Below are positions 1 through 5,259 of a stretch of DNA of 5,259 bases, piece after piece (positions within the stretch are counted from its first letter, which is position 1; the number at the start of each line of letters is the position of its first letter). The notes below the pieces were generated by a model that was not told the DNA's origin, did no database searches, and saw only the letters and a program-made list of their open reading frames with translations. Source of the DNA: Deltaproteobacteria bacterium (lineage in GTDB: Bacteria; Desulfobacterota_B; Binatia; UBA9968). The stretch is taken from contig JAPUHZ010000456.1 of the NCBI GenBank assembly GCA_027297485.1, positions 1-5,259 of the forward strand, in the 5' to 3' direction. The translations under genes and the position numbers were made by a program.

Positions 1-503
1 ATTTCCTTGACGGGCTAAGAAGAGCGGCTTACGATGCTCTTCTGAATAAAGAGGTCACCTTGTCGTGGGACTATCCCCCAGATCTGCCGGTAATAAAGAC
101 TGACAGCGGGAAATTGAGGCAGATCCTTCAGAACCTTGTTAACAATGCAATCAAGTTCACAGAAAAGGGTTCTGTGACCATATTGGCCCAACACCTTCCT
201 GGGACAGAGGCAATAGAATTCAAGGTGGCGGATACCGGGATAGGCATTCCGCCGGAGGCGCTGCCTCTCATCTTTGAGAAGTTTTACCAGCTGGATAGTT
301 CCAATACGAGGTCCCATGGCGGTGCAGGTTTGGGGCTCTACATCGTCAAGCAATTCATCAATCTGCTTGGGGGGACAGTAAGGGTGGAAACGGAACCGGG
401 TAGAGGTTCAACCTTCCTGGTTACGGTTCCCCTGGAGCGTGAAAGTAATCATAACCAGGATACCGATAAACGACACACTTCCGAGAGGAACCTGATAACC
501 TGA
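1..503 (+). CDS. Sensor histidine kinase, C-terminal ATPase domain (5' end outside window; HK1)
   Basis: This is the 3' part of a histidine kinase whose start lies left of the window. The frame is open from base 3 and ends at the TGA at 501-503, giving 166 residues. What remains is the HATPase_c catalytic domain, which binds ATP and phosphorylates the HisKA histidine. Counting from the first in-window codon, the N-box is NLVNNAIKF (about 44-52), the G1 box DTGIGI (77-82), an F-box-like FEKF, and the G2 box GGAGLGL (106-112). The HisKA and sensor regions are not visible. A TTG at 60 is only an internal codon, because homology to HK2 continues upstream of it. The domain normally ends near TVPL, but here about 22 polar residues (ERESNHNQD...) follow. 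HK2 lacks this tail, so it may be read-through into former non-coding DNA. The ATPase domain is closely related to HK2, which points to tandem duplication. Kinase identity is secure; the signal sensed is unknown. Confidence 0.93.
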   Translation, partial: FLDGLRRAAYDALLNKEVTLSWDYPPDLPVIKTDSGKLRQILQNLVNNAIKFTEKGSVTILAQHLPGTEAIEFKVADTGIGIPPEALPLIFEKFYQLDSSNTRSHGGAGLGLYIVKQFINLLGGTVRVETEPGRGSTFLVTVPLERESNHNQDTDKRHTSERNLIT

Positions 504-575
504 GCGTTGTGAATGCTGTTTTTTTCAAGGCGATCCAGAACAAAGAAAGGACCCCTCTCAGAATATTTGGCAATC

Positions 576-593
576 GAGGAGGACCTGCTCCTC
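576..593. repeat. Short inverted repeat (6-bp arms, 6-nt loop)
   Basis: GAGGAG (576-581) and CTCCTC (588-593) are perfect complements around a 6-nt loop, 73 bp after the HK1 stop codon. There is no T-tract downstream, so it is at best a weak 3'-end hairpin for the HK1 transcript (RNA-stabilising or rho-dependent). It could also be a chance palindrome. Confidence 0.4.
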
Positions 594-613
594 CGAGGGA
601 TTTCGGGAAGAAT

Positions 614-646
614 CCACCAGCAGTGATCTTCTCAATCCCCTGGTGG
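614..646. repeat. Inverted repeat CCACCAG-N19-CTGGTGG
   Basis: Perfect 7-bp arms (614-620 and 640-646) are separated by 19 nt. The element lies about 130-160 bp upstream of the -24 element of the putative sigma-54 promoter. That is the usual distance for the enhancer site of a bacterial enhancer-binding protein. The dyad is seen directly; its role as an activator site is inference. An RNA hairpin at the end of the HK1 transcript is the alternative, but no T-run follows. Confidence 0.4.
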
Positions 647-776
647 CAGCAACTTGGGCTGAGAGACAGCATTGATAAAATTTTGTCTTTTGCCATCCAG
701 TGCGGAGATGCGATTTTTGCCAGCAGTCTATCCGGATGGAAATGTTGGGTTATTTTACAGTTAGAACTATTTCTCT

Positions 777-792
777 TGGCATATGATTTGCG
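777..792 (+). promoter_or_regulatory. Putative sigma-54 (RpoN) -24/-12 promoter for HK2
   Basis: The sequence TGGCAT-N5-TTGCG matches the RpoN consensus TGGCAC-N5-TTGCA. It has the invariant GG (778-779) and GC (790-791) at the correct spacing and 9 of 10 core bases. Transcription would start near 803, leaving a leader of about 25 nt before the ATG at 828. An alternative sigma-70 reading (TATGAT at 782-787 as -10) has no -35 box at proper spacing: TTACAG is 21 bp away. If genuine, expression of the HK2-HK3-RR unit would require an AAA+ enhancer-binding activator, which is not encoded in this window. Confidence 0.6.
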
Positions 793-827
793 GTTGTTCC
801 TGTGTGCGCTAGCAAGCAGACCAATTC

Positions 828-2534
828 ATGAAAAACGATAGTCCATCTTTAAGCCTGTTGAAGGTTTCTGTGCTGGTCCTAGGGGAAGTCTCTATGGCTT
901 CTGGGTTAATAGCCATAGCGGGTTCGTTGATAGTGGACTGGAATCTGGTGAAGGTGGTGGCACCTTTTTTGCCGACCGAATACAACGCTGCGCTCGGATT
1001 TATTCTTTGCGGCCTGGGCCTGCTGTCGATTGGGTTCGGTAGTGCACGAGTTGCAATAGCCTCTGGAATGGCCGGATTCATCGGCCTGATCGTTGTCTAC
1101 TTCGGCATTGACCTGCCGACGCCGGAGCTGGTGGTTGACGGCGCATCCCCTCTCTCCGGAGCGGTGGTGGTCGTGGGGCTGCTGGCCGCTTTTCTGCTTG
1201 CGTTGGCAATCCACTTAGCTCAAACGGCGTGGCTTTACGGGAAGCAGGCTAAGTCGGCTAACGAAAAGTTAGAAAAACAAATAAGCGAACGCAAGCGGGC
1301 CGATGAGCAGGTCCAGCAAAATCTACAGCGTCTGGTTGCATTGCGCGAAATTTTCGTAGCCATTACCTCGACTCTGGATCGCAACGCTATTTTACACATC
1401 CTGCTAGAAAAAGTTGAGCACCTCCTCGCCTCATCCGCTGTCAGCACGGTCATGTTATATAACACGGAGAGTGGGCTGCTGGATATTCAGGCCTCTCGCA
1501 ATGTTGATGAAGAAGAGTGGAAAGCTCACATGTTGAAAAGCGGGACCGGTCTGCTCGACTTGGTGTTCAAGACCAGGACCCCGTTGGTGATTCGAGATGT
1601 CCGAACAGACTCGCTGGGACAGGACCGTGAGTTTTTCCAGAAACACGGAGTGGTCTCTTATTTGGGGGTCCCACTGGTTACTAAAGAAGAGTTTCTCGGG
1701 GTCCTCTCCATCTACATGAAAGAGGAATATCAATTTAGTAGTGAAGAGGTCGATTTTTACTCCACGCTGGCGGGCCAGGCGGCTATGGCGATTTACAATT
1801 CCTATCTCTATGAGGAAACCAGGGGTCTGGCACGGGAACTCATGACGGCAAACAAGGTGAAGTCTGAATTCCTGAGCGTCATGTCGCATGAGCTTAGAAC
1901 ACCGCTTCATGTTATTATGGGGCATACGGGTATGGTCTGTGATAAGATGTTAGGGGATCTTAACGAAAGGCAGGAAAGCTCTCTGGTAAAAGTCATGAGT
2001 AGCTCCCGGGAGCTATTAAGCATGATTAGCAGTATCTTGGAGGCAACCAGAATGGAGGCTGAGGCGGTCAAGCTGGACAATCGTGAGTTTAGTACGGAAC
2101 AGTTTCTTAGCGATCTCCAGTCGTCTTATAATGTTCCTATGAATAAAGATCTTGCCCTGATCTGGGACTATTCCTCAAACCTACCGGTAATGAATACTGA
2201 CAGAGGAAAGCTTCAGCAGATCCTGCAAAATCTTATTAACAATGCGATCAAGTTCACGGAAAAGGGTTCTGTGACCATATCGGCCATCTACATTTCTGAG
2301 ACAGGGTCTGTGGAGTTCAAGGTGTCGGATACGGGGATAGGCATCCCGGAAAAGGCGGTGCCTGTCATCTTTGAGAAGTTTCGCCAAATAGACAGCTCGG
2401 ACACCAGACAATACGGCGGTGTGGGATTGGGGCTGTACATCATTAAGAAATTCACCGATCTTCTTGGGGGAACGGTAAGGGTAGAATCGGCAACGGGTAA
2501 AGGGTCAATCTTTGTGGTTACAGTACCCGTCTAA
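828..2534 (+). CDS. Membrane-anchored GAF-domain sensor histidine kinase (HK2)
   Basis: A complete 568-residue kinase. Four hydrophobic segments lie at about 13-36, 53-71, 74-94 and 111-131. A charged coiled-coil linker follows (about 137-172, with the signature KQISERKRADEQ). A GAF domain spans about 173-330 and should bind a small ligand or sense redox state. The HisKA domain carries the phospho-acceptor H354 in SHELRTPL. The HATPase_c domain has an N-box at 468-476 with N472, DTGIGI at 501-506 and GGVGLGL at 530-536. All catalytic motifs are intact, so it should autophosphorylate at the inner membrane. The ATG at 828 is the only start after the in-frame TAG at 810-812, but its ribosome-binding site is weak. 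An ATG at 894 has a better one (AGGGGA, 881-886), yet would cut off half of the first membrane segment. A sigma-54-type promoter lies just upstream. HK3 starts 51 bp downstream with no terminator between them. The ligand and partner regulator are unknown. Confidence 0.95.
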   Translation: MKNDSPSLSLLKVSVLVLGEVSMASGLIAIAGSLIVDWNLVKVVAPFLPTEYNAALGFILCGLGLLSIGFGSARVAIASGMAGFIGLIVVYFGIDLPTPELVVDGASPLSGAVVVVGLLAAFLLALAIHLAQTAWLYGKQAKSANEKLEKQISERKRADEQVQQNLQRLVALREIFVAITSTLDRNAILHILLEKVEHLLASSAVSTVMLYNTESGLLDIQASRNVDEEEWKAHMLKSGTGLLDLVFKTRTPLVIRDVRTDSLGQDREFFQKHGVVSYLGVPLVTKEEFLGVLSIYMKEEYQFSSEEVDFYSTLAGQAAMAIYNSYLYEETRGLARELMTANKVKSEFLSVMSHELRTPLHVIMGHTGMVCDKMLGDLNERQESSLVKVMSSSRELLSMISSILEATRMEAEAVKLDNREFSTEQFLSDLQSSYNVPMNKDLALIWDYSSNLPVMNTDRGKLQQILQNLINNAIKFTEKGSVTISAIYISETGSVEFKVSDTGIGIPEKAVPVIFEKFRQIDSSDTRQYGGVGLGLYIIKKFTDLLGGTVRVESATGKGSIFVVTVPV

Positions 2535-2573
2535 GTCAAAATGCTTCTCTCGCTATCTCTTTCTTGTCCCCTC

Positions 2574-2580
2574 GGTGGAG
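2574..2580 (+). promoter_or_regulatory. Ribosome-binding site of HK3
   Basis: GGTGGAG lies 5 nt before a GTG (2586) and 8 nt before an ATG (2589). The two candidate starts are adjacent codons in the same frame, so the choice changes the protein by one residue. The ATG has the more usual spacing. Confidence 0.55.
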
Positions 2581-2585
2581 CGTAA

Positions 2586-3923
2586 GTGATGTTTGGATCC
2601 ATAACAAGGGGAATACAGCAGCGGAGTGAACCTCGATCAGAAAAAGGATGGGGGGTCAGAATCCGGGATATCGGGCTCCACTTGACCCATGCTGTTAAAT
2701 GGTCCGCGGCTCATTCTCTTCAACAGGACAGAAAGAAAATCCTTATTTTTATCCAGTGCTGGGTGGTAGTGGTCACCGCCTACCCGGTGCTATTTAAGAA
2801 GGAACGGGACATTGAAGACCCTTGGGTCATTGCCCTGCTCCTTGTGCTCTTGGCTTCGATTGCGGTGCTCAAATATCTCCCGAAAGGGGCCTTCGATCAC
2901 AGGTTCTTTGCCCTGGCCCTGGTGGTCGCGAACACCATTATTGTAGCAGTGTCGATGGGGTTAAGCTGGGAGAGCCCGTGGGACCTCTTTATTGTTTTTT
3001 TCTTTGGTCTTTTTATTGCGGCCACAGGTGATACCCTGATTAAGATCGTAGCCGGGTGTCTAATCATTGCTGCCGTCTCGGCGGTCTATACTTCCTCCTC
3101 CGGTGCGTCCTTTTCTGGACTGGATTCGGATCTGCTGCTTCGTATACTGTTTCTTTTCGGGGTTTTCTTTCTCTACGGCTATATGGATGACCAAGCGAGG
3201 AAAGAGAAAGTCAGGGCCGAAAAGGTGGAGGCAACCGAGAACATTAAACGCCAACTGGTCTCGGCCTTAGCTCATGATATTAAGAATCCCCTCGGGATTA
3301 TTATGGGATACGCTGAGACCCTAACCGGTCGGTTTGAGGAGAGGCCTGCGGACCGTGAAAGCCTGGAGGCGCTTCAACGCATACAGGACAACGCCCAACG
3401 CATCGTGATGTTGGTCACAGGGTTCTTGGATGCATCCAAGGCGGAGGCGGGGAAGATGGAGCTGGTTCCGCGACCGATACAGCTCAATGTTCTTCTCAGG
3501 GAGGTAGGACAACAACAAATGGGGGCGCTACACAGAAAGGGCATTTCACTCGGATTGGATCTAGATGATCACCTCCCCGAGGTCTTGGGTGATGCGGGCC
3601 AACTGGACCGGGTGCTGTGGAATCTGTTTGGTAATGCGATCAAGTTTACCCCCAGTGGTGGGACGGTCACTCTGATTTCAAGATCCGAAGGTGGTTTCGT
3701 TTGTGTTGGTGTGCGGGACACCGGGATGGGTATTGCTCAGGATGAGATAGCGCTCCTTTTTTCTGAATTTCGCCGTCTCAAGGGCGCGGGCAAGGTCGAG
3801 GGGAGCGGCTTGGGTCTTTTTGTAGTAAAGACCATTGTGCAGGCTCATGGGGGAATAGTTGGTTTAGAAAGCAAGGAAGGGCAGGGATCGACTTTCACGT
3901 TTCGACTGCCCATCAGGGCGTAG
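2586..3923 (+). CDS. Six-TM membrane sensor histidine kinase (HK3)
   Basis: A complete 445-residue kinase, numbered from the GTG at 2586; the ATG at 2589 is equally possible. The N-terminal 50 residues are polar and presumably cytoplasmic. About six membrane segments follow, near 52-70, 80-98, 107-125, 132-147, 151-168 and 182-200. The loops are short and there is no recognisable periplasmic or PAS/GAF domain, so sensing is likely within or at the membrane. After a short charged linker, HisKA carries H230 in AHDIKNPLGIIMG. HATPase_c has the N-box NLFGNAIKF (346-354), G1 DTGMGI (378-383) and G2 GSGLGLF (406-412), and ends at GSTFTFRLP. All catalytic residues are present. The H-box (HDIKNP) differs from the HELRTP type of HK2, so HK3 is not part of the HK1/HK2 duplication. 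It ends 20 bp before the response regulator, which makes it the most likely cognate kinase. The signal is unknown. Confidence 0.95.
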   Translation: MMFGSITRGIQQRSEPRSEKGWGVRIRDIGLHLTHAVKWSAAHSLQQDRKKILIFIQCWVVVVTAYPVLFKKERDIEDPWVIALLLVLLASIAVLKYLPKGAFDHRFFALALVVANTIIVAVSMGLSWESPWDLFIVFFFGLFIAATGDTLIKIVAGCLIIAAVSAVYTSSSGASFSGLDSDLLLRILFLFGVFFLYGYMDDQARKEKVRAEKVEATENIKRQLVSALAHDIKNPLGIIMGYAETLTGRFEERPADRESLEALQRIQDNAQRIVMLVTGFLDASKAEAGKMELVPRPIQLNVLLREVGQQQMGALHRKGISLGLDLDDHLPEVLGDAGQLDRVLWNLFGNAIKFTPSGGTVTLISRSEGGFVCVGVRDTGMGIAQDEIALLFSEFRRLKGAGKVEGSGLGLFVVKTIVQAHGGIVGLESKEGQGSTFTFRLPIRA

Positions 3924-3932
3924 TCCAATATG

Positions 3933-3938
3933 AGGAGG
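3933..3938 (+). promoter_or_regulatory. Consensus Shine-Dalgarno of the response regulator
   Basis: A perfect AGGAGG sits 5 nt before the ATG at 3944 and 9 nt after the HK3 stop codon. This is much stronger than the sites of the kinases. The regulator is probably translated in excess over the kinases, as is usual for two-component pairs. Confidence 0.85.
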
Positions 3939-3943
3939 TTATA

Positions 3944-4321
3944 ATGAAAACGAAGATTCTATTGGTGGAAGATAACCCGGCAACGATGGAGGTGATGCAA
4001 CAGGAATTGGAAGTGCTGGGTTATGACGTTGCAATTGCAAAAGACGGCGCAGAGGCTGTGGAAATGGCTGGCTCGGAGCTCCCTGATCTGATTATCATGG
4101 ATATGCTTATGCCCAAGATGGATGGGAGTGAGGCGACCAGTCGGATACGCAAGAATCCCAAGACTCATGCGATTCCTATATTAGCGGCCACTGCCAAGGC
4201 CTTACCCGAGGACAGGGATAAATGCCTGGCAAGCGGGTGTGACGATTACCTCGCTAAGCCTTTTTCCTACAGGGAGTTGCACGATGCTATTGAGAAGCTA
4301 CTCAAGAGGCAGTCCGGGTAA
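3944..4321 (+). CDS. Single-domain response regulator (CheY/DivK-like receiver)
   Basis: A 125-residue protein consisting of one receiver (REC) domain and nothing else. The acidic pocket is E9-D10, the phospho-acceptor is D53 (IIMDMLMPKMDG), the switch residue is T83 (ILAATAKA), and the conserved lysine is K105 in the LAKPF motif. It ends right after the last helix, so it has no DNA-binding, enzymatic or RNA-binding output. Such proteins act through protein-protein contacts (CheY, DivK) or as the middle step of a phosphorelay (Spo0F). The sequence style, with ALPEDRDKCLASGCDDYLAKPF-like features, resembles receivers of hybrid kinases and DivK more than chemotaxis CheY, and no che or flagellar genes are in view. 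The start is fixed by a perfect AGGAGG. It lies 20 bp after HK3, so co-transcription and phosphorylation by HK3 are likely. Which downstream partner it controls cannot be read from this window. Confidence 0.95.
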   Translation: MKTKILLVEDNPATMEVMQQELEVLGYDVAIAKDGAEAVEMAGSELPDLIIMDMLMPKMDGSEATSRIRKNPKTHAIPILAATAKALPEDRDKCLASGCDDYLAKPFSYRELHDAIEKLLKRQSG

Positions 4322-4334
4322 AATTGGATGACGG

Positions 4335-4348
4335 AGGTGCGGGCACCT
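4335..4348. repeat. Inverted repeat AGGTGC-GG-GCACCT after the response regulator
   Basis: A perfect 6-bp dyad (4335-4340 and 4343-4348) begins 13 bp after the regulator's stop codon. CGGAGG (4332-4337) could also pair with CCTTCCG (4358-4364) as an outer stem, with one bulged base. No T-run follows, so it is not a standard intrinsic terminator; it may be a 3'-end stabilising hairpin. Its GGTGC/GCACC core recurs in the terminator at 4503-4535. Confidence 0.45.
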
Positions 4349-4396
4349 GCCTAAATGCCTTCCGAGGCCGCCACCGGCACATTTTGCTTTGAGCCT

Positions 4397-4425
4397 TTGA
4401 CAATAAGTGCAAACCCAGATAAAAA
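4397..4425 (+). promoter_or_regulatory. Putative sigma-70 promoter of the zinc-ribbon gene
   Basis: A perfect -35 box TTGACA (4397-4402) lies 17 bp from TAAAAA (4420-4425), which matches four of six bases of the -10 consensus. Transcription would begin around 4432, giving a leader of about 120 nt before the TTG start at 4555. That leader would contain the terminator hairpin at 4503-4535. The -10 is imperfect, so the call is moderate. Confidence 0.5.
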
Positions 4426-4502
4426 TAGTACGGTTCCAGGTCTGATCAGGAGTGGAGGTAGCTACGCTCAAACGGTTCGATAAAAAAGTGAATTTGGATG
4501 GA

Positions 4503-4535
4503 GAATTGCACCCTCATGGGTGCTATTCTTTTTTT
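4503..4535 (+). terminator. Rho-independent terminator / possible attenuator
   Basis: The core stem GCACCC (4508-4513), loop TCAT, GGGTGC (4518-4523) is perfect. It extends through a T-T mismatch by GAAT (4503-4506) pairing with ATTC (4525-4528), and is followed by seven T residues (4529-4535). This is a textbook intrinsic terminator on the + strand. It could end the HK2-HK3-RR transcript. However, it stops only 7 bp before the ribosome-binding site of the next gene, which leaves no room for a promoter in between. Any transcript of the zinc-ribbon gene must therefore pass through it, so attenuation or partial read-through is implied. Confidence 0.88.
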
Positions 4536-4542
4536 GGGTAAT

Positions 4543-4547
4543 GGAGG
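4543..4547 (+). promoter_or_regulatory. Shine-Dalgarno fixing a TTG start
   Basis: GGAGG lies 7 nt before the TTG at 4555, the ideal distance. An in-frame ATG at 4498 and another at 4516 would add 19 or 13 residues, but neither has a ribosome-binding site. Both would also place coding sequence across the terminator hairpin. The family's N-terminus begins at about this point, so TTG is preferred. Confidence 0.8.
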
Positions 4548-4554
4548 TATTAAG

Positions 4555-5259
4555 TTGCTCGAGCAGATAGAGTTCTTGGCTTCGCTTCAGATCGTAGACC
4601 AGGAGATCCGAGAAAAAGAGGGCACCAAGAGAATGCATTTGGCGCAGATCCAATTGAGAGAAAAGGACATAGAGGCAAAGAGGGCCGAACTAGGTATTCT
4701 CAAGGCGGACTGGGACGAGCAGGATAAACTGCGGAAGGAAAAAGAGCAGTCGCTGCAGGAGAAAAGCGGTAAGACGATGGAAAAGAGGATGAAGATGAAC
4801 CGCATCAAAAACATTAAAGAGCTTCAGGCCCTGCAGCGCGAGATTGATCAGATCAAGCAAGGAAATTTTCAATTAGAAGAGGAACTGCTCGCGGTCATGG
4901 AGGTGTTGGAGACCAAGGGTGCAGTTCAACAACAGATGGAAACAGAACTGAAGGAGCTGGAGGAGGGGTGGAACGGGAGACGAGAGGAGTTTGAGGCGGA
5001 GATTGCGGAGATCGAGCGAACAGTTACCGAGTCCTCGAGAGTCCGCGCAGAAATTGTTGCTCAGCTTGGCGGGGATCTCATAGGGCAATACGAGCTTATC
5101 TTTGCCCGCCGTGGAGGTAAGGCTGTGGTTGCAGTCTCAGAAGGGATCTGTGGAGGGTGCCACATGAACATTCCCCCTCAGCTGTGGAATGAGATCATCA
5201 GAAACGACAAACTGATTCTTTGCCCCAATTGCCATCGGATCCTTTATTACAAGCTGGCG
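4555..5259 (+). CDS. Coiled-coil C4-type zinc-ribbon protein (COG1579 / HP0958-like; 3' end outside window)
   Basis: The frame runs open for 235 codons from the TTG at 4555 to the window edge. The start is chosen from its Shine-Dalgarno and from the typical N-terminus LLEQIEFLASLQIVDQEI. Residues 1 to about 170 are Glu/Lys/Gln-rich with heptad character, expected to form the long antiparallel coiled coil of this family. The C-terminal zinc ribbon has CGGC (C199, C202) and CPNC (C223, C226), with MNIPPQLWNEI between the pairs, which is typical of family PF02591 (zf-RING_7, former DUF164). Family members are usually about 240 residues, so only a few codons should be missing. In Helicobacter pylori the homologue HP0958 stabilises the sigma factor RpoN and binds flaA mRNA; elsewhere the function is poorly known. 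A nucleic-acid or protein scaffold role here is inference. It is probably a separate unit from the kinases, given the terminator and putative promoter upstream. Confidence 0.92.
   Translation, partial: MLEQIEFLASLQIVDQEIREKEGTKRMHLAQIQLREKDIEAKRAELGILKADWDEQDKLRKEKEQSLQEKSGKTMEKRMKMNRIKNIKELQALQREIDQIKQGNFQLEEELLAVMEVLETKGAVQQQMETELKELEEGWNGRREEFEAEIAEIERTVTESSRVRAEIVAQLGGDLIGQYELIFARRGGKAVVAVSEGICGGCHMNIPPQLWNEIIRNDKLILCPNCHRILYYKLA

Larger units (their letters stand above)
504..827. other. 324-bp intergenic region without a convincing gene
   Basis: No reading frame here looks like a real protein. A GTG-started frame at 509-841 is open but overlaps the start of HK2, has no good ribosome-binding site and an unremarkable composition. 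The stretch holds several inverted repeats (576-593, 614-646, 693-739) and, near its right end, a sigma-54-type promoter. None of the hairpins is followed by a T-run, so I see no clear rho-independent terminator for HK1. The part from about 670 to 790 is visibly more AT-rich than the flanking genes, as expected for a promoter region. Confidence 0.7.

Noticed and set aside
15..353. - strand open frame opposite HK1, and a similar one at 2181-2411 opposite HK2
   Set aside because: Their similarity to each other only mirrors the HK1/HK2 paralogy on the sense strand. They are antisense shadows of the ATPase domain.
421..696. - strand open frame of 91 codons overlapping the end of HK1
   Set aside because: It overlaps a solid kinase gene antisense. 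Its protein has no recognisable motif and no supporting start signal.
755..787. Sigma-70 promoter using TTACAG and TATGAT before HK2
   Set aside because: The 21-bp spacing is too long, and the same bases fit a -24/-12 sigma-54 element much better.
509..841. GTG-started + strand open frame of 110 codons between HK1 and HK2
   Set aside because: It lacks a ribosome-binding site, overlaps the HK2 start, contains no recognisable domain and crosses the sigma-54-type promoter. It is best explained as a chance open frame.
4367..4378. GCCG-CCAC-CGGC hairpin followed by an ATTTTG stretch as a terminator of the response regulator
   Set aside because: A stem of only 4 bp and a short, interrupted T-run are too weak to call, especially beside the strong terminator at 4503-4535.
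4498..4554. In-frame upstream ATG start for the zinc-ribbon gene
   Set aside because: There is no Shine-Dalgarno, it would put the terminator hairpin within the coding region, and it adds residues not expected in the family. The TTG at 4555 has an ideal ribosome-binding site.
4873..5088. - strand open frames opposite the zinc-ribbon gene (also 4468-4653, 4587-4814, 4690-4872)
   Set aside because: They are Leu/Phe/Ser-rich mirror images of a Glu/Lys-rich coiled-coil gene, a well-known antisense artefact.

Overview
The window is a bacterial two-component signalling cluster followed by the start of an unrelated housekeeping-type gene; every supported gene is on the + strand. In order: the 3' end of a histidine kinase (HK1, running in from the left edge); a 324-bp gap with no convincing gene but a good sigma-54-type promoter; a complete membrane-anchored GAF histidine kinase (HK2); a second complete membrane histidine kinase with about six transmembrane segments (HK3); a single-domain CheY/DivK-like response regulator (RR); a structured 233-bp spacer; and a coiled-coil/C4 zinc-ribbon protein (COG1579, HP0958-like) that is still open at the right edge.

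HK2, HK3 and RR look like one transcription unit. The gaps are 51 and 20 bp, with no terminator in either. A near-consensus -24/-12 element lies about 36 bp before HK2. HK1 and HK2 are close paralogues: roughly 68% identical over the ATPase domain by hand count, with one almost identical 48-nt DNA block. The locus therefore appears to have grown by tandem kinase duplication. RR has no output domain, so HK3 (and perhaps HK1 and HK2) probably feed a phosphorelay or a protein-protein output rather than a local promoter.

The zinc-ribbon gene has a strong Shine-Dalgarno sequence and a TTG start. A textbook rho-independent terminator ends only 7 bp before that ribosome-binding site, and a perfect TTGACA -35 box lies further upstream. 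Either the terminator closes the RR operon and is read through, or it is an attenuator in the leader of the zinc-ribbon gene. This is the most interesting non-coding feature of the window.

Organism: a Gram-negative-type bacterium of middling GC content that uses sigma-54 and has many GAF/PAS kinases. The kinase style and the COG1579 gene would fit Desulfobacterota (former Deltaproteobacteria), Nitrospirota or Methylomirabilota (NC10). This is an impression from protein style, not a demonstrated assignment. I see no mobile element, CRISPR array, tRNA or rRNA. I found no clear new multi-gene system; the novelty here is regulatory and evolutionary.
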